A stretch of DNA of 64,000 nt, taken from positions 372,001 through 436,000 of the forward strand of contig WOFQ01000021.1 of the NCBI GenBank assembly GCA_012184525.1, in the 5' to 3' direction. Shown here in pieces: positions 1 through 10,736 of the stretch. Below the pieces are notes generated by a model. It worked only from the letters and a program-made list of their open reading frames with translations. It did not search any database and had not been told where the DNA came from. The position numbers were made by a program, and so were the translations under genes. The number at the start of each line of letters is the position of its first letter. Positions within the stretch are counted from its first letter, which is position 1. Origin of the DNA: Xenoacremonium recifei (lineage: Eukaryota; Ascomycota; Sordariomycetes; Hypocreales; Nectriaceae).

Positions 1-52
1 CTACAAAATGTCAGCGTTTGATGGGAGCGACGGTCTCATCGAAATAACGCAC
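1..52 (-). other. Intron 1 of the left-edge gene
   Basis: It is a 52-nt intron on the minus strand with donor GTGCGT, branch GCTGAC about 10 nt from the acceptor, and acceptor TTTGTAG whose final G is window base 1. It removes an in-frame stop and leaves exon 1 in phase 0. Confidence 0.55.
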
Positions 53-415
53 CTGAGGCAAGGCGGCGCGTCGGTTGACGCTCCTCTGGCGACCAGGACC
101 GTTGACGGCGCCATTTACGGTCGCGACACCGGCAGCATTGTAATTCCACGCCTGTCCGTTGTCAAGCATATAGCCCGGCATGCCTCCACCGGCCATGTTG
201 TCCATACCCCGAGGATTATATCCACCACCCAGCCTGTCGGCGGAGTACAGGGCAGACGAGCCTAGGGGGTTGTCAAAGGGCCGCTGGGACTGACGGGGGA
301 GCGACAGGCCGGAGCCGAAGGCGGAAGCGCCATAGTTAGGCCTCGATGAGTTGGGGGAGCGATTCGAGTTCGTACTGTAGTCGAGGTAGCCTATGTCGTG
401 TGGTTGTTGTGTCAT
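53..415 (-). CDS. First exon of an unidentified Ser/Asn/Gly-rich protein (partial, runs off the left edge)
   Basis: The reading frame opens with ATG at 415 and gives 121 codons rich in Ser, Asn, Gly, Pro and Gln, with no recognisable domain. Read straight on, the frame stops at 11-13. However, a donor-like GTGCGT starts at 52, a branch-like GCTGAC overlaps that stop, and a TAG acceptor falls exactly on base 1. I therefore read 53-415 as exon 1 ending in phase 0, with the next exon outside the window. Low-complexity N-termini of this kind are common in fungal transcription regulators, and the very long gene-free upstream stretch fits a regulated gene, but no family was recognised. The start is the first ATG after a pyrimidine-rich leader. 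Confidence 0.55.
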
Positions 416-1217
416 AGTCGTGAGTGTATCCAGGGTGAGAAGTGGCTGCTGATTTTACCCAGCAGGCCTTCTCTACCAATAATTTCTGTGAGCTAGATGG
501 GCCGCGCGAGAAGCGAACGTAGAGCCAGCAAGGGGGTGGGCTCGAGAGCAAGTAAGTGATGCCGATCGAGAGATGGTGTAAGAATGTAGCCAAAAAATGA
601 CGGATACTTCAAGGATGAGGCATGAAGTAGTCCTGGGGGCGAAACTCGTGAGGATCGGAAAAGTCGTTAAAAGTCGTTGCAGCGGTGAGGCGGCCTTGAG
701 TGGTGTACCTGAAGGTACGAGGCGGCGACGCACGAGAGCGACCGACTATATACGACGAGACGGGATGAGTCCACTGGGGACGACCGGGATATCGTCTTTC
801 GAGATCGAGGGAACAGCAGGTGGTTGAAGGCAGGCGTCCCTGGAATCGCTAATGAGGACGTCTTCCTCGGGTCGTGACTGGGCAGAAGAGGCGAGGTCCA
901 CCAGAGAGCTTCAGCCAACGAGCGCAGCGCGAGGACTGGGCGGCGACAGGAATGGACGTCGGCGTGGGCGTGGCGACGAGATGGGGAAGAAAGAAGAAAG
1001 AAAACAACGACCAGCACAGCGAAGGAGGCCGAGGCGAGAGTAGTCGGGCTGTGGCGTATGTAATCGCGGTCGCCTTGTCGCCTGGTTGGAGGAGACTAGG
1101 ACTGCCTGACCAGTGCGTGCACACAGCACAGAAACCGTAAAAGGGGAGAGGGGGTGGTGTTTTCTTCTCTCTGTAGAAGCCACAAGGTGTCGGTTGGACT
1201 CGTCAGGGTCGGCCAAC

Positions 1218-1280
1218 GGGGCGTCTCGAGGAGAGGAGAGTGAGGAGAGCGGACGAGGAGGAGAGAAAATAGGAGGAAGA
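1218..1280 (-). promoter_or_regulatory. Pyrimidine-rich tract in the sense of the left-edge gene
   Basis: The plus strand is almost pure G/A over this stretch, so the minus-strand transcript would carry a CT-rich run about 0.8 kb upstream of the ATG. CT-rich runs commonly precede transcription starts in filamentous fungi. The assignment is inference from composition and position. Confidence 0.3.
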
Positions 1281-1350
1281 GGTTATAGCGACGAGTCCCG
1301 TATAATTTGGAACCCGGGAGGCTACGTTTGCGGTTGGGGAGGTGACAGGA

Positions 1351-1391
1351 GGGGATGGGATGGGATGGGATGGATGGATGGGATAGGATGG
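1351..1391. repeat. GGGAT/GGAT simple repeat
   Basis: Tandem GGGAT units are followed by GGAT units, with one GGATA interruption. It is a microsatellite in gene-free DNA with no visible role. Confidence 0.8.
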
Positions 1392-4300
1392 GCAGTGCGA
1401 GTGGTTCCCGTGCGGTGGGAATAAAAATTGGTGATCGCTAAGTGGCATCCACCCCGTTCAGTCCCAGGCCAGGGTGGAGGTTTTTTTTTTCTTCTGCGCG
1501 TTCTGGGACCGTGGCACAGTGCGCCAGGGCCTGGTGGGGGATGCGCTGGACTGTGCAGGCTGGCCGAGGGCGAGTACCAGCTGGAGTTCCGCGGGCGGGC
1601 TCCAGTGGAGGTTCTAGTGGGAATGGTGGGTGATTGCGCTGGGCTCTAGCGCTCTGGCCGCGGTGGGGTTGTCGAGGCGCGCCCGCGAGACTTCCGCTGT
1701 GAGAGGCCTCGTGGTATGGGATCCTGGAGAGGGATGGGATTTCGCACACAACACACAATGGGCTGAAAGGGTGTGGTGGTCCTGATTCATTCCTGCGCCC
1801 AATGTTGTCATCCACTCCGCGACAGCCAACCCTCGCCGACCGGTCTCAGTGGCTCTGACTCGGCGCACCGCGTGATTCCTTCTATGCCAAAGACCTGAGG
1901 GGACCGCGAGTGACTCGAGTGACAGACAGCTCTACCGTGCGGACAGCGCCATATGCACTGGCTGCGGGTGTTCCTGCTGTTGGGCTCGTGCCTTCCCACA
2001 CTGCGGTGTTGAGGTGGTTGTTACTGTCCTGCTTTCCAATGGAAGGTGTGAGGCAGGCGGGAGGCACCTGCCGTACTTCCATGATTACAAGAATTGCACA
2101 ACCCATCAATTTCTCAACAAGCGTGCCACAACCATCACGGTGCGCTTGTTCACCAAAGCCTGTCAGTCCTTCACCCGTTCGACCAGGGCGACACTCCAGC
2201 AGTTGCGACTACCGGCAGCTTGGCGTTCCCGAGCAATCAGTCAGTGCTGTGCGTCTTGTTAGTGTCAGTCAGTACAAGTACATACGTACACGCTCGGGCT
2301 AAGCTAGGGACCGTCCTCATCGTGCCACAGAAGCCAAACTCGCCGCATCTGGTTCGGATACCTGCGTCTCTATAGCCGGTCTGCCCTGTCTCGCCCGCTC
2401 TTCGGCCTGCTTGTCTAGGTAACTCACGACGTTTAACAGCTCGTTTACCATGATGGTCGATCTGAGATCGGGAGCGTGCGAGCGCCACCGCCCTTGAAAC
2501 ACCATTTCAGAGTCATCACAGCTGCGGCCCATCGGTGCCATGCCAGAGGACCCATCTCGCAGATGGAAGTAAAATAGAGCTGCGAGGTTCCCCTGAGCTA
2601 TCCACGGACGGGCGGCCACCAAAAGCGGCCGCGGCCACGCTCCCCGGATGCTGCTACTGTAGGCATTGGCCCAGAAGCACATGGCGACGCGTCCAAGCCC
2701 CAGGGGAGGGGGAGATTTGAACTTGCCTGAGAGGAACGACTGGAGCTCGGGAGCACTGGAGCAAGTCAAGCCCCCCCATCAACGAGTGGCGCCTGGACAG
2801 CCTTCATGCAGGTGGTGACGCTGTTTGTTCCAGCTGTCGTGCGCGCGAGTCTCCATCCCAATCTGCAGACAAGACGGGCATGTCTCTGCTTGCTTTGGCG
2901 AACCTCAGCATCGGTGCCGATCCCGTCTATGAACCAACCAGTGCCGTGTTCAAGCCCCCTTCGGGAGGCGCCCGGTGAGTCTCACCTGGCGAGAGACAGG
3001 GCGGATTCGGATCTTGCGCGCATCTCATCAAAGTTTATTATGTCCCAGGGAGTCTCTCGTACGAATGACTACACGTGGGAAATGGGCGCCGCCAGCAACT
3101 CAGGGATGCTGCTGCGGCTCTTCATTTTAAGGGCCCTTCAGGGGTGCCTCAAGTGCCTGTGCGATGGAGGCATTGATGCACATCTGCATTAATGACACGC
3201 AGGATCCCCTCCTGTAGAACGGCTTGTGCGAAGCTGTCGTGCAGACGCATCACTCACTTTTGCATAGTTTACCTTGAGGACGAATCGAACAAATTCGGTT
3301 CTGGAGCCAGCGGCCCGTCACGGAAGCCAATCCTAGACTGACCATTCATTTGAAGGTCATCTGAAGATAGACTTCAGCTGAATACCTTTCTGAGTGAGTT
3401 CCTTTGTGCTTTGCTCCGCTTGCCATGGAGCTTATTCATCCCATGAGACACTGCACTTCGCACTGCACAGCACTGCATTGAGCTGGTTAACTTACATCCG
3501 CCGCAGCCATCTTGTCTCCCCCTATTTCGCAACGTCTCATCCGGAATACGGCGTCTCTGGATATTGAAGCGATTAATAGCCTCTCTCGCCTCAGCGGTGG
3601 CAGGGACTAGGGTGATCCTACTCTCCATTTCTGATCTGGGATCCTGGCCAGCTGCCCCTCGGGAGTGGCTGTCAGCCAGAGGGCGAGGCCGAGTCCCTCC
3701 CCGCTCTCACAGACTGCTAATTATACGGACCTTGAGCAAAGCACATTGCCTCGAACCACCGGCCTTTGACGCAGCAAGTGTATGAAGACAGTTTCCGGCT
3801 GAAATTGCGACTTACTCGGGTCTCTCATTGAGCGTAGGTTTGGCCACAAATGCCATCCCAGCTGAAAGCGCCTCTCCATTTTGCCTTCGCACTGTGATAG
3901 CTTTCCTCTAACCCCCTGACCACAAATCTCGCCTCGCCCCATTCGTCATGGTTCGCGCTTCTCGAAGCCCGCTAACAAGCCCAGCTTGCTGCAAAATCTT
4001 CCGGTCGGGCCTCACTGACACGCTGCCAGAACCGGGCTGACGGGGCGCGAAATCCGCCTGCCGTCCCTAGAGAAATGGCTGGTGGCGGGCGGCTCAGCAC
4101 TATGCTTCTGGACCTCATTACTGGGTGGCTAGAAGCTCTACTCTACGACGCCAGACCTACGCCAAACTGGCTTCACGCTCTGCCCCTCTTGATCACTCCC
4201 TCGAAAGACTGAGCCATGACGGGCGAGTGGATGACGCTATGGCTCCATCTTCCTCCTCCTGTGGCAATCACAAGGACACGTCTCAGCTGCTCCTTTGTTC

Positions 4301-5135
4301 CTCGAACCGGGTGCCTCGCATAGCCGTCAGCCTGGGTCATGCGGCTCCCCTCAACCCCTCCTTCGTCAGAGGACACGAGCTCACGAGATCATCGACGAAA
4401 GCTCCCTCCACACCCGCTCACTAGCTTGCCAGCTGCCAGGCTTTCCGCAGGTCGAGATCAGCCTGGCCTTGCCTCTCAGCCATTCAGGTGCCCGCGATCG
4501 AGGGCGCCGATTTAGACTACTTTACGCGGCAGTGCCTTGCAGATATAGTACACACTATCTGTACATAATGAACCTATAGGCTATACATTTTCTCTTACCG
4601 TCAGCCTGCAGCTGATGACGATGACGATGGACCTACAGGTGGGCTTGTCAGAACAGGATGCCTGCATGCTGATTCAGTTACCTACCGGCGGATGTCGACC
4701 AACAGAGTTGGCTCGGGCCGAGTGCTACCTCACGGAAGGCTCTCAAGGAGCTCAGACCGGCTACACATTGTTACAGCCAGCCCGGGGCAAACACTCCCGG
4801 CCCTTTTGAGGGGCCAGCCGGCACGGGACCGGGCCCTCGCCGATCGCAAGCCGGACTTGAAGGCTGCAAACGCGGCGTGCAGGCCGGTTGTTTTGTGCTC
4901 TGATTTATTGATTTATGGGATCAGTGATCTCAAGAAGGGATACCCTCCCGTCTGCATCGTCCCGGATGATGATCTGATTTACAAAACCTCACGCTTGCGG
5001 TTACTTAGTGGTAACCAAGGTGTGCCAGAGGTTTTTTCAACGACATGAGATTTTCAGATGATTGAATGAAGGCCATCTGGCTATATACTTAGAATTATAG
5101 CGTACAGGCTGCTATTTGTCTTTCAAGTTGAGGAT

Positions 5136-6065
5136 TTAAGCAGACGCTTTGCTCACAGACTCAACAACCCCTTTGATAACCTCGTCCAGCTCCTCCTTTT
5201 CCAAACCGAGCTTCTCTGCACTCGTCACCTTGTGGTTGAAGTCACCACCGTACCCCTCAATGAAGTGTGCCGAGTAAAACTTGGGGATCATGGCCATCAT
5301 GTTACCCTTCTGCATTTCCGCATCTGCTTCCTGAGCCACCACGGAAATGTCTTTGCTCTCAATCTCCCAGTCTGCATCTGTCGTGCCTGTCACTCGCTGC
5401 ACGGCATCCAGCATCTCTCGCTGCGTGATATGGAACGAAGTTGTGTAGAATGGCTTGTTCTTAAAGGCTGCCAACTCCTCTTCCGGCAGACTCAACAACG
5501 AAGCCACAGACTCGCCCACGCGCCGCAACGTCGCCGTATTCACCTTGGTCTTGCCGCCGTTCCATAGCGTCGCCTTGCGAGCCTTGATGTCGATTCCGTA
5601 GAAACCTTGGGCCATGGACCAGTCGAACCACGGGTTGTTGACGACGGCGATCCAGCTGCCAACACCCAACTTCTCCACCAGCTCGCGCTTCTCAGCCTTC
5701 TCGTACAGCATCGGCATCTCACGATTCATCTGCTCGGCTTCGGGGTCGCTGCCAAACTCTGTGGGCAGGATGTACGAGACGCCAGCCTTGGCAGCGGCGC
5801 GGATGAAGGTTTCTTGAATGTTCATGGCGAAGCGGCCCAGCTGCAGGATGAGAACGTCCTGGCCTTCCAGGGCAGACACGAGGAAATCCTCATCGTCGTA
5901 GGAGCCCTTTTTGACAATGACGTTTGGCGGGAACTCCGCGCTGGAGTCGGCGCGGGAAATGGCTGTGATGGTGTGGATGTTCTTGGCCAGGAGAGCGGAC
6001 AGGGTCACTGAACCAATGGTGCCTGATCCGCCAACGATGGCAATCTTTCGTCCTTGAGGAGCCAT
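5136..6065 (-). CDS. NmrA-like / isoflavone-reductase-like NAD(P)-binding protein
   Basis: A single-exon gene of 309 aa, the usual length for this family. The N-terminus shows the Rossmann fold: KIAIVGGSGTIG carries the GxxGxxG dinucleotide-binding motif (G12, G15, G18), followed by an Ala/Gly-rich helix. The middle contains YILPTEFGSDPE, typical of the NmrA/PCBER-type atypical short-chain dehydrogenases. Such proteins are cytosolic oxidoreductases acting on phenylpropanoid-like or aromatic substrates, or redox-sensing regulators without catalytic activity. The sequence does not say which. The start is the ATG followed by MAPQGRKIAIVGG, and there is no signal peptide. It is in tandem with RRG9 but 884 bp away, so co-regulation is not implied. 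The family assignment is firm and the substrate is unknown. Confidence 0.9.
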   Translation of the reverse strand: MAPQGRKIAIVGGSGTIGSVTLSALLAKNIHTITAISRADSSAEFPPNVIVKKGSYDDEDFLVSALEGQDVLILQLGRFAMNIQETFIRAAAKAGVSYILPTEFGSDPEAEQMNREMPMLYEKAEKRELVEKLGVGSWIAVVNNPWFDWSMAQGFYGIDIKARKATLWNGGKTKVNTATLRRVGESVASLLSLPEEELAAFKNKPFYTTSFHITQREMLDAVQRVTGTTDADWEIESKDISVVAQEADAEMQKGNMMAMIPKFYSAHFIEGYGGDFNHKVTSAEKLGLEKEELDEVIKGVVESVSKASA

Positions 6066-6949
6066 AGTGTATCTGATAATAGTGCTAAGACGAATGTAAT
6101 GGAGTTTTGGTGTGCTTGAAGTAGGGGTGTAGTCTTTGGTGGCTAGAAATGTTGTGAACTATGATGATTCCTAACAACCATCTGATAGGAGACCAATTGA
6201 ACATTTAAATACTATCTCAGCCTCGCTCTTCGCTATTAGAACTTTCATTTGCTTGGTAATCTTGGTAATCGTTTCATAGTTTCACTTTCAAGCCCACCTC
6301 TCAGCCTCGAAGCTTTGGATCTAGATGCAGCGTTTCGTCCGTTCGGGCGCCGAGAACGGACGAAGCACCAGTTCGACCGCGAACATCAGCACCCAGCTGA
6401 CAAAGCCACGAGTCAAATACGGAAATCGTAGAGATGAGGCTAGATCCCCTTAGGTGAAGCGAGCCTAAGTGGATAGTCAATTTGTTCGGGTTGTGTTGGG
6501 GCTGTCTGAGTTCTGGTGTTTGTGCGTGTCTCGGACGAACTGAACGGACAAGGACTAAGTGCTGCTGGGATGTAGCTACGGACTCGGGATTGAATTAGTC
6601 AGGGGATTTGTTGGAAAGTCGCCGAGTTGAGCCGAATGCAGCTTGAATCTGACTTGTATTCTCGGAGGTGGTGGAATACTACGGTTGGTTAGGGTGTTCC
6701 TCAGCCTGCATCTCAAGAGAGATTCGCCTTCACTTCTGCGTGGGCAACTCAATAGAAACCGAGACATTACAAGTTTGCATGTTTGCATTAAACAGGAAAC
6801 TACCCTTAGAATAATAATTATGGTCATATTATCAGAGATGTATTCAAGGCCATGCCTGTCTATGTTCAAAATGCTGGTATTGTACAGATAATACACGCCT
6901 CCAGGGCTATTTTACAATCGAGTCATACTCGAACACCCATCCCACACGC
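6066..6949. other. Spacer between the NmrA-like gene and RRG9
   Basis: It holds the upstream region of the NmrA-like gene and the 3' flank of RRG9. Around 6,560-6,940 the DNA is comparatively AT-rich with short A/T runs. No coding potential was recognised on either strand. Confidence 0.6.
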
Positions 6950-7969
6950 TCAACCCTCTCCCCGCCCACCCGAGTTCCTCTTCTGCAGCACCAGCCGATG
7001 AACCCTCCTCTCCTCCTCCTCAAACTCCCTATTCCGCCTCACCGCACCCTCCCGCCACAAATGCCAACTCGGATCGCGCGCAATGCCCTCCTCGCGCCAC
7101 CTCTTCGGCGGCTTCACGCCCAGCGCCGCCTTGCGCTCATACACCGACTGCCCGCGCCGGAACCAGCGCTCCTGGCGCGCTTGCTCCTCGTCGGCTGACG
7201 GGGTCCATTTGCTGCGCAGGATGCGCCGGATGGCTTCGGGCGACATCTCGAATTTGGCGGCTAGGCGCGTTGTCGTGTAGATGTCGGGGAATTGGGCGTT
7301 GAGGGCGCGGATGCCGGCGAGGGCGTCGGGGGAGAGGCGTTTGACGGGTTTCCAGCCGGAGGGGAATTTCTGCTTGAGGGCTTCTTTCTGTAGTACCCAG
7401 GCGGGCTTTTTGCGTTCTTCATGAGGTTTGTCGTCGGTGGGTTTGGGATTCGTTTCGGAAGCTGTGGTGGGCTTCTTCCTCCGCGGTTCAGCGAGTGGCT
7501 CGCCGGCTGTTCGCCATCGAGCGTGTCTCTCTGCTGGAGACATGTCCTTCTTTCCTCGATCCTTCTTTGGTTGCGTATTCTCGGGTACGGAAGTCGAGCT
7601 CTGGGACGTCTCCGATATTAGAGAAGACAACGCATCCTCAGTAGGTGGCCTTGAGGTTTCGCTCGATGGGTGCGACGGTTCGGTCGGGTTTGGTGAAGAA
7701 CTCGAGAAATTCTCGTTTTGTGGTGACTTAGGAACATCTTCGGTCTTGGTCGGGGTTGAATCGGCCGCACTCGCTGTTGCTTCCGCGCTCCTCAGATATC
7801 GCGTGCCATGAAGACCTCGATCCTGTCTCGCGTGTGCAAGTTGATTTCGCCAAAGAGAAGACGCTGCGGGTGATCGAAGACGACTCGCTGAGGACTCAAG
7901 CTGGTGGACTTGAGCCAGCCCTTGCACAAAGATGCGCATGGGCGTAATGCGACAGGAACATCCCATCAT
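6950..7969 (-). CDS. RRG9: Required for respiratory growth protein 9, mitochondrial (neugrin family)
   Basis: An intronless 339-aa reading frame. The C-terminal half matches the Rrg9/neugrin signature: a WVLQKEALKQKFPSGWKP segment, then LSPDALAGIRALN, then a helix-turn-helix-like stretch with FEMSPEAIRRILRSKW, and KRWREEGI near the end. The N-terminal half is basic, Ser/Arg-rich and low-complexity, as expected for a mitochondrial presequence plus linker. In yeast the protein is needed for respiratory growth and mitochondrial genome maintenance. Human neugrin takes part in mitochondrial 16S rRNA function. Two adjacent ATGs open the frame, and a third in-frame ATG at 7936 begins MRIFVQGLAQ, which looks more like a targeting peptide and may be the used start. 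The family is recognised with good confidence; the exact start is not. Confidence 0.87.
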   Translation of the reverse strand: MMGCSCRITPMRIFVQGLAQVHQLESSASRLRSPAASSLWRNQLAHARQDRGLHGTRYLRSAEATASAADSTPTKTEDVPKSPQNENFSSSSPNPTEPSHPSSETSRPPTEDALSSLISETSQSSTSVPENTQPKKDRGKKDMSPAERHARWRTAGEPLAEPRRKKPTTASETNPKPTDDKPHEERKKPAWVLQKEALKQKFPSGWKPVKRLSPDALAGIRALNAQFPDIYTTTRLAAKFEMSPEAIRRILRSKWTPSADEEQARQERWFRRGQSVYERKAALGVKPPKRWREEGIARDPSWHLWREGAVRRNREFEEEERRVHRLVLQKRNSGGRGEG

Positions 7970-8852
7970 ATCGGGGTTTGAGGCCGTGATGGTCGTCAGC
8001 TGGAAATTCGACAGAGAAAAGTTGACCAGTTTGGCGGCTCAGGCTTTCACTAACGTCCGGGGCCGGGGGCCGAATGTGGGCCTTCCCGGTATTAGTGCAG
8101 TCAGGATTATCGTCGGGCCTTTTCCGCCCATCGACGACCTCATGCGACAGTCCATGATGCTGTCCGCCCTCTTTCACTGACACATTCATTAGCAGTTGTT
8201 GTAAGTCTGGCTTGTATTTCGAACCAGCCCAAGTCTCTTCTGGTAGTCGATTTGTTTCTTTCCAAGATCGAGATCAAGTGGAAAGTGGAGATAGTCAATA
8301 CTTCATTCCCCCTACTCACTCCCAAGCCTCCTTCAAATCATGGCCAGAGATGGCAAACGGAAGGTAGTAAAGGCAGTATCTCGCTGCCATGAGCCCTTAA
8401 GGACCCAATCCCACGATATTTTAAGCCTGTCAAGTTAAGGCACTCTCATAGTCATTTTGAGGATGAAAGTCCCCGCTGCCCTTGTCACTAACAGAAAACA
8501 TGACGGCTCAATTTACCGATTCGCCAAACCCTGTAACATATGGGATGCCTCCAAGTTCTTGAACTTCTTAAATGTCTATTACTGCTTTGAAACCGGGCTT
8601 CTCGCCTCTTGTGGGAAGGCCAAAATCGAGTTGTCATGAAGTCATGAACTAGCCTACGGGATCTCCATACTTAGCTACCCCCCTTTACGATGCCAGCTCC
8701 GGATCAATGAAATCGCCACACATTAAGAACTTGAAAACTTTCTGTTTTCACATATCCATTTGCCCATGAAGTCTGACACAAGAGTGCTCTGGTCGTAAGG
8801 ACATGCGACTTCATGCGAATCTCATCAAGTTATCACACTTTCTCATATCACA
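7970..8852. other. Divergent spacer between RRG9 and the MpaB-like gene
   Basis: The 883 bp separate two genes transcribed away from each other and must hold both promoters. The right half (about 8,400-8,850) is more AT-rich than its surroundings. No coding feature or clear motif was recognised. Confidence 0.6.
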
Positions 8853-10361
8853 ATGTTTTGGTCTCTGTTCAATAGCAAAGACACTATAGTCTTATGGGAT
8901 CATAAGTTTTCTTGGACATCTGAACACTTATCTGCCTCTCAATTGCATCACTTACTCTACAGTTACGACAAGCTTGCAACAGATACCTTGGATCGCTTGG
9001 ACCTCATCTCACCATCAAATTCCAACGATTCCGGCTGTCCCCATACCGCAGGACAAGAAGGCCAGCGAGATATCTACGCTCTTCTTAAACAGCATGCAGC
9101 CACAGACAAAATCCTAGGCGAGCTATGGAAAGAAGTTTCTACAGTCCCCGAGTGGGTAGATTGGGCGCAAATTCATCGCGGTCAGCGTCTTGTCTACCAA
9201 TTCAGCGGCCAGATCCTCCTCGGCGTAAGCCCCTGTTCCCCTTTCTCTTCATAGCCCGTCTCATTACCTCCCAGCTCATGTACAAATCCCTCCTTGGCGG
9301 CATGGCCGCCCATCGCGTCGTCGAAACACTGTCCCGCACCGGTGGCTTCAGCGTGCACGTCACCCGCCGTCGCCTTCTCGAAACGCTGCAGCACTTCATC
9401 GACGTAGTGTCCTCGCCGCTGCACCCTGGTAGCCCGGGCTTTGAGTCCACTGTGCGAGTGCGGCTACTTCATGCTGCGGTGCGGCGCAGACTAATGCGTC
9501 TGGAGAGCTCTCATTCGGGGTACTTCGATGTACAGGCGTGGGGAGTGCCGGTGAACGATCTGCACTGCATTGGGACTGTGGCCGTGTACTCTGCTTCGAT
9601 AGTGTATATGGCACTCCCGCGGCAGGGCGTGTTTCTGTCGAGACAACAGACCGCAGATTACCTTGCGTTGTGGCGGTGGGTAGGATACTTGTTGGGCACG
9701 CCGGTAGATTGGATGGCCACGCCTGAGAAGGCAAAGGCCATGATGGAGTCTATCATGGTGGCGGAAGTGCAGCCATCACCAATGTCGCGGATCTTGGCAA
9801 ACAATATTCTCACGGCAGAGGCGGGAATGCCGCCGCTGCATGCGTCAAGGGAGTATCTCGCTGCGCAGGCCTACCGGCTGAACGGGACGGATCTTGCGGC
9901 CGCTCTAGGAATTGATAGGCCAAGGCTTTACTACCGTATACTTGTGTGGACGCAGTGTCTGCTCTTACTGTGCCTGAGTTACAGCTACCCCTTCCTACCA
10001 TCACATATGCAAGCAAGGCGCGACGAAGTAAGCCCCTTTCCCCTCCCCATAACCTTCAACGACTAACATCACGCAGCGATTCATCCACCTCACCCGCGCA
10101 ATGATCGCAAGCCATTTCCCCGACGGCACAAAATTCGCCTTCCAGTATGTTCCCCGTCTTGGCAAAACAACACTTCTTGGCCAAGAGTCTAAACCTGTCC
10201 GCCACCCGACTGAGCGTCCACGGGGGCGGGCTGTGCTGCTCGGCGCAGTAGCGTTGGCGGTTATGGCTGGGCTTGGGGTCGTGAGTTGTTTGCGCGGGAT
10301 TCCACATCACGTTATGTCTGCAGTGATGGCGCAGGTGCATATGTTACTCAGCTCGTGGTAG
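8853..10361 (+). CDS. ER-bound oxygenase MpaB / rubber-oxygenase-like protein (DUF2236)
   Basis: Three exons, 8853-9224, 9275-10027 and 10077-10361, give 469 aa. Both introns are in phase 0 (50 and 49 nt); the second has a textbook GACTAAC branch. Family hallmarks are visible across the junctions: LMYKSLLGG followed by VVETLSRTGGF, then VRVRLLHAAVRRRL with the expected haem-ligand-region His (H190), then WGVPVNDL and LWRWVGYLLGTP. The C-terminal third has two hydrophobic stretches, around LLLLCLSYSYPFLP and AVLLGAVALAVMAGLG, consistent with ER-membrane anchoring. Relatives include MpaB, which oxidatively cleaves a prenyl chain in mycophenolic acid synthesis, and latex-clearing proteins. The native substrate here is unknown, and no biosynthetic cluster surrounds it. 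An in-frame alternative acceptor at 9254 would make a 30-nt intron, which is too short. Confidence 0.83.
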
Positions 10362-10736
10362 AGACAAGTGTTTCATTTCACGGATATGCCGCGCAGGATG
10401 GTCGTTGTGGATGTATATCAAATTATCATCTTTTTTTATACAGCCAGTCTGGATATTCAGGCCATGGGCTATTATACAGTGGATTAAACCACGGCTACCT
10501 CTAGAATTAACATCTCCAAGCAATACCTGTAGATGATGAGAGTACGAAATAATTCTCTTTTTTTCTGCTCCTGAACCCTAATGCAGAGACGCTGCGAATG
10601 AGCAAAACTCCTTATCCGGATAAAATGCTAAATCCGATCCTTGAGAACCTAGGAAGCCACGACATTCTGGACTATAATCAAGTCCCTTAAACTCCGCAAA
10701 ACGCCAAATCACACAGTGTCCATGACACGCGAACAC
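10362..10736. other. Convergent 3' spacer
   Basis: The 375 bp lie between the ends of the MpaB-like gene and the calcipressin gene. They are AT-rich with short T runs, as expected for two 3' untranslated regions. Nothing else is visible. Confidence 0.6.

Larger units (their letters stand above)
416..5135. other. 4.7-kb gene-free stretch upstream of the left-edge gene
   Basis: No reading frame here resembles a protein family, and the longest ones overlap each other on both strands. The part near the left-edge gene is strongly purine-rich on the plus strand (pyrimidine-rich in the sense of that gene), especially 975-1010 and 1218-1280, which suggests a leader or promoter. A GGGAT/GGAT simple repeat lies at 1351-1391. 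The 3' end of the NmrA-like gene borders the right side. Nothing else is supported. Confidence 0.6.

Noticed and set aside
9225..9254. 30-nt intron in the MpaB-like gene
   Set aside because: It is also in frame, but it is shorter than fungal introns normally are. The acceptor at 9274 gives a 50-nt intron and the conserved LMYKSLLGG junction.
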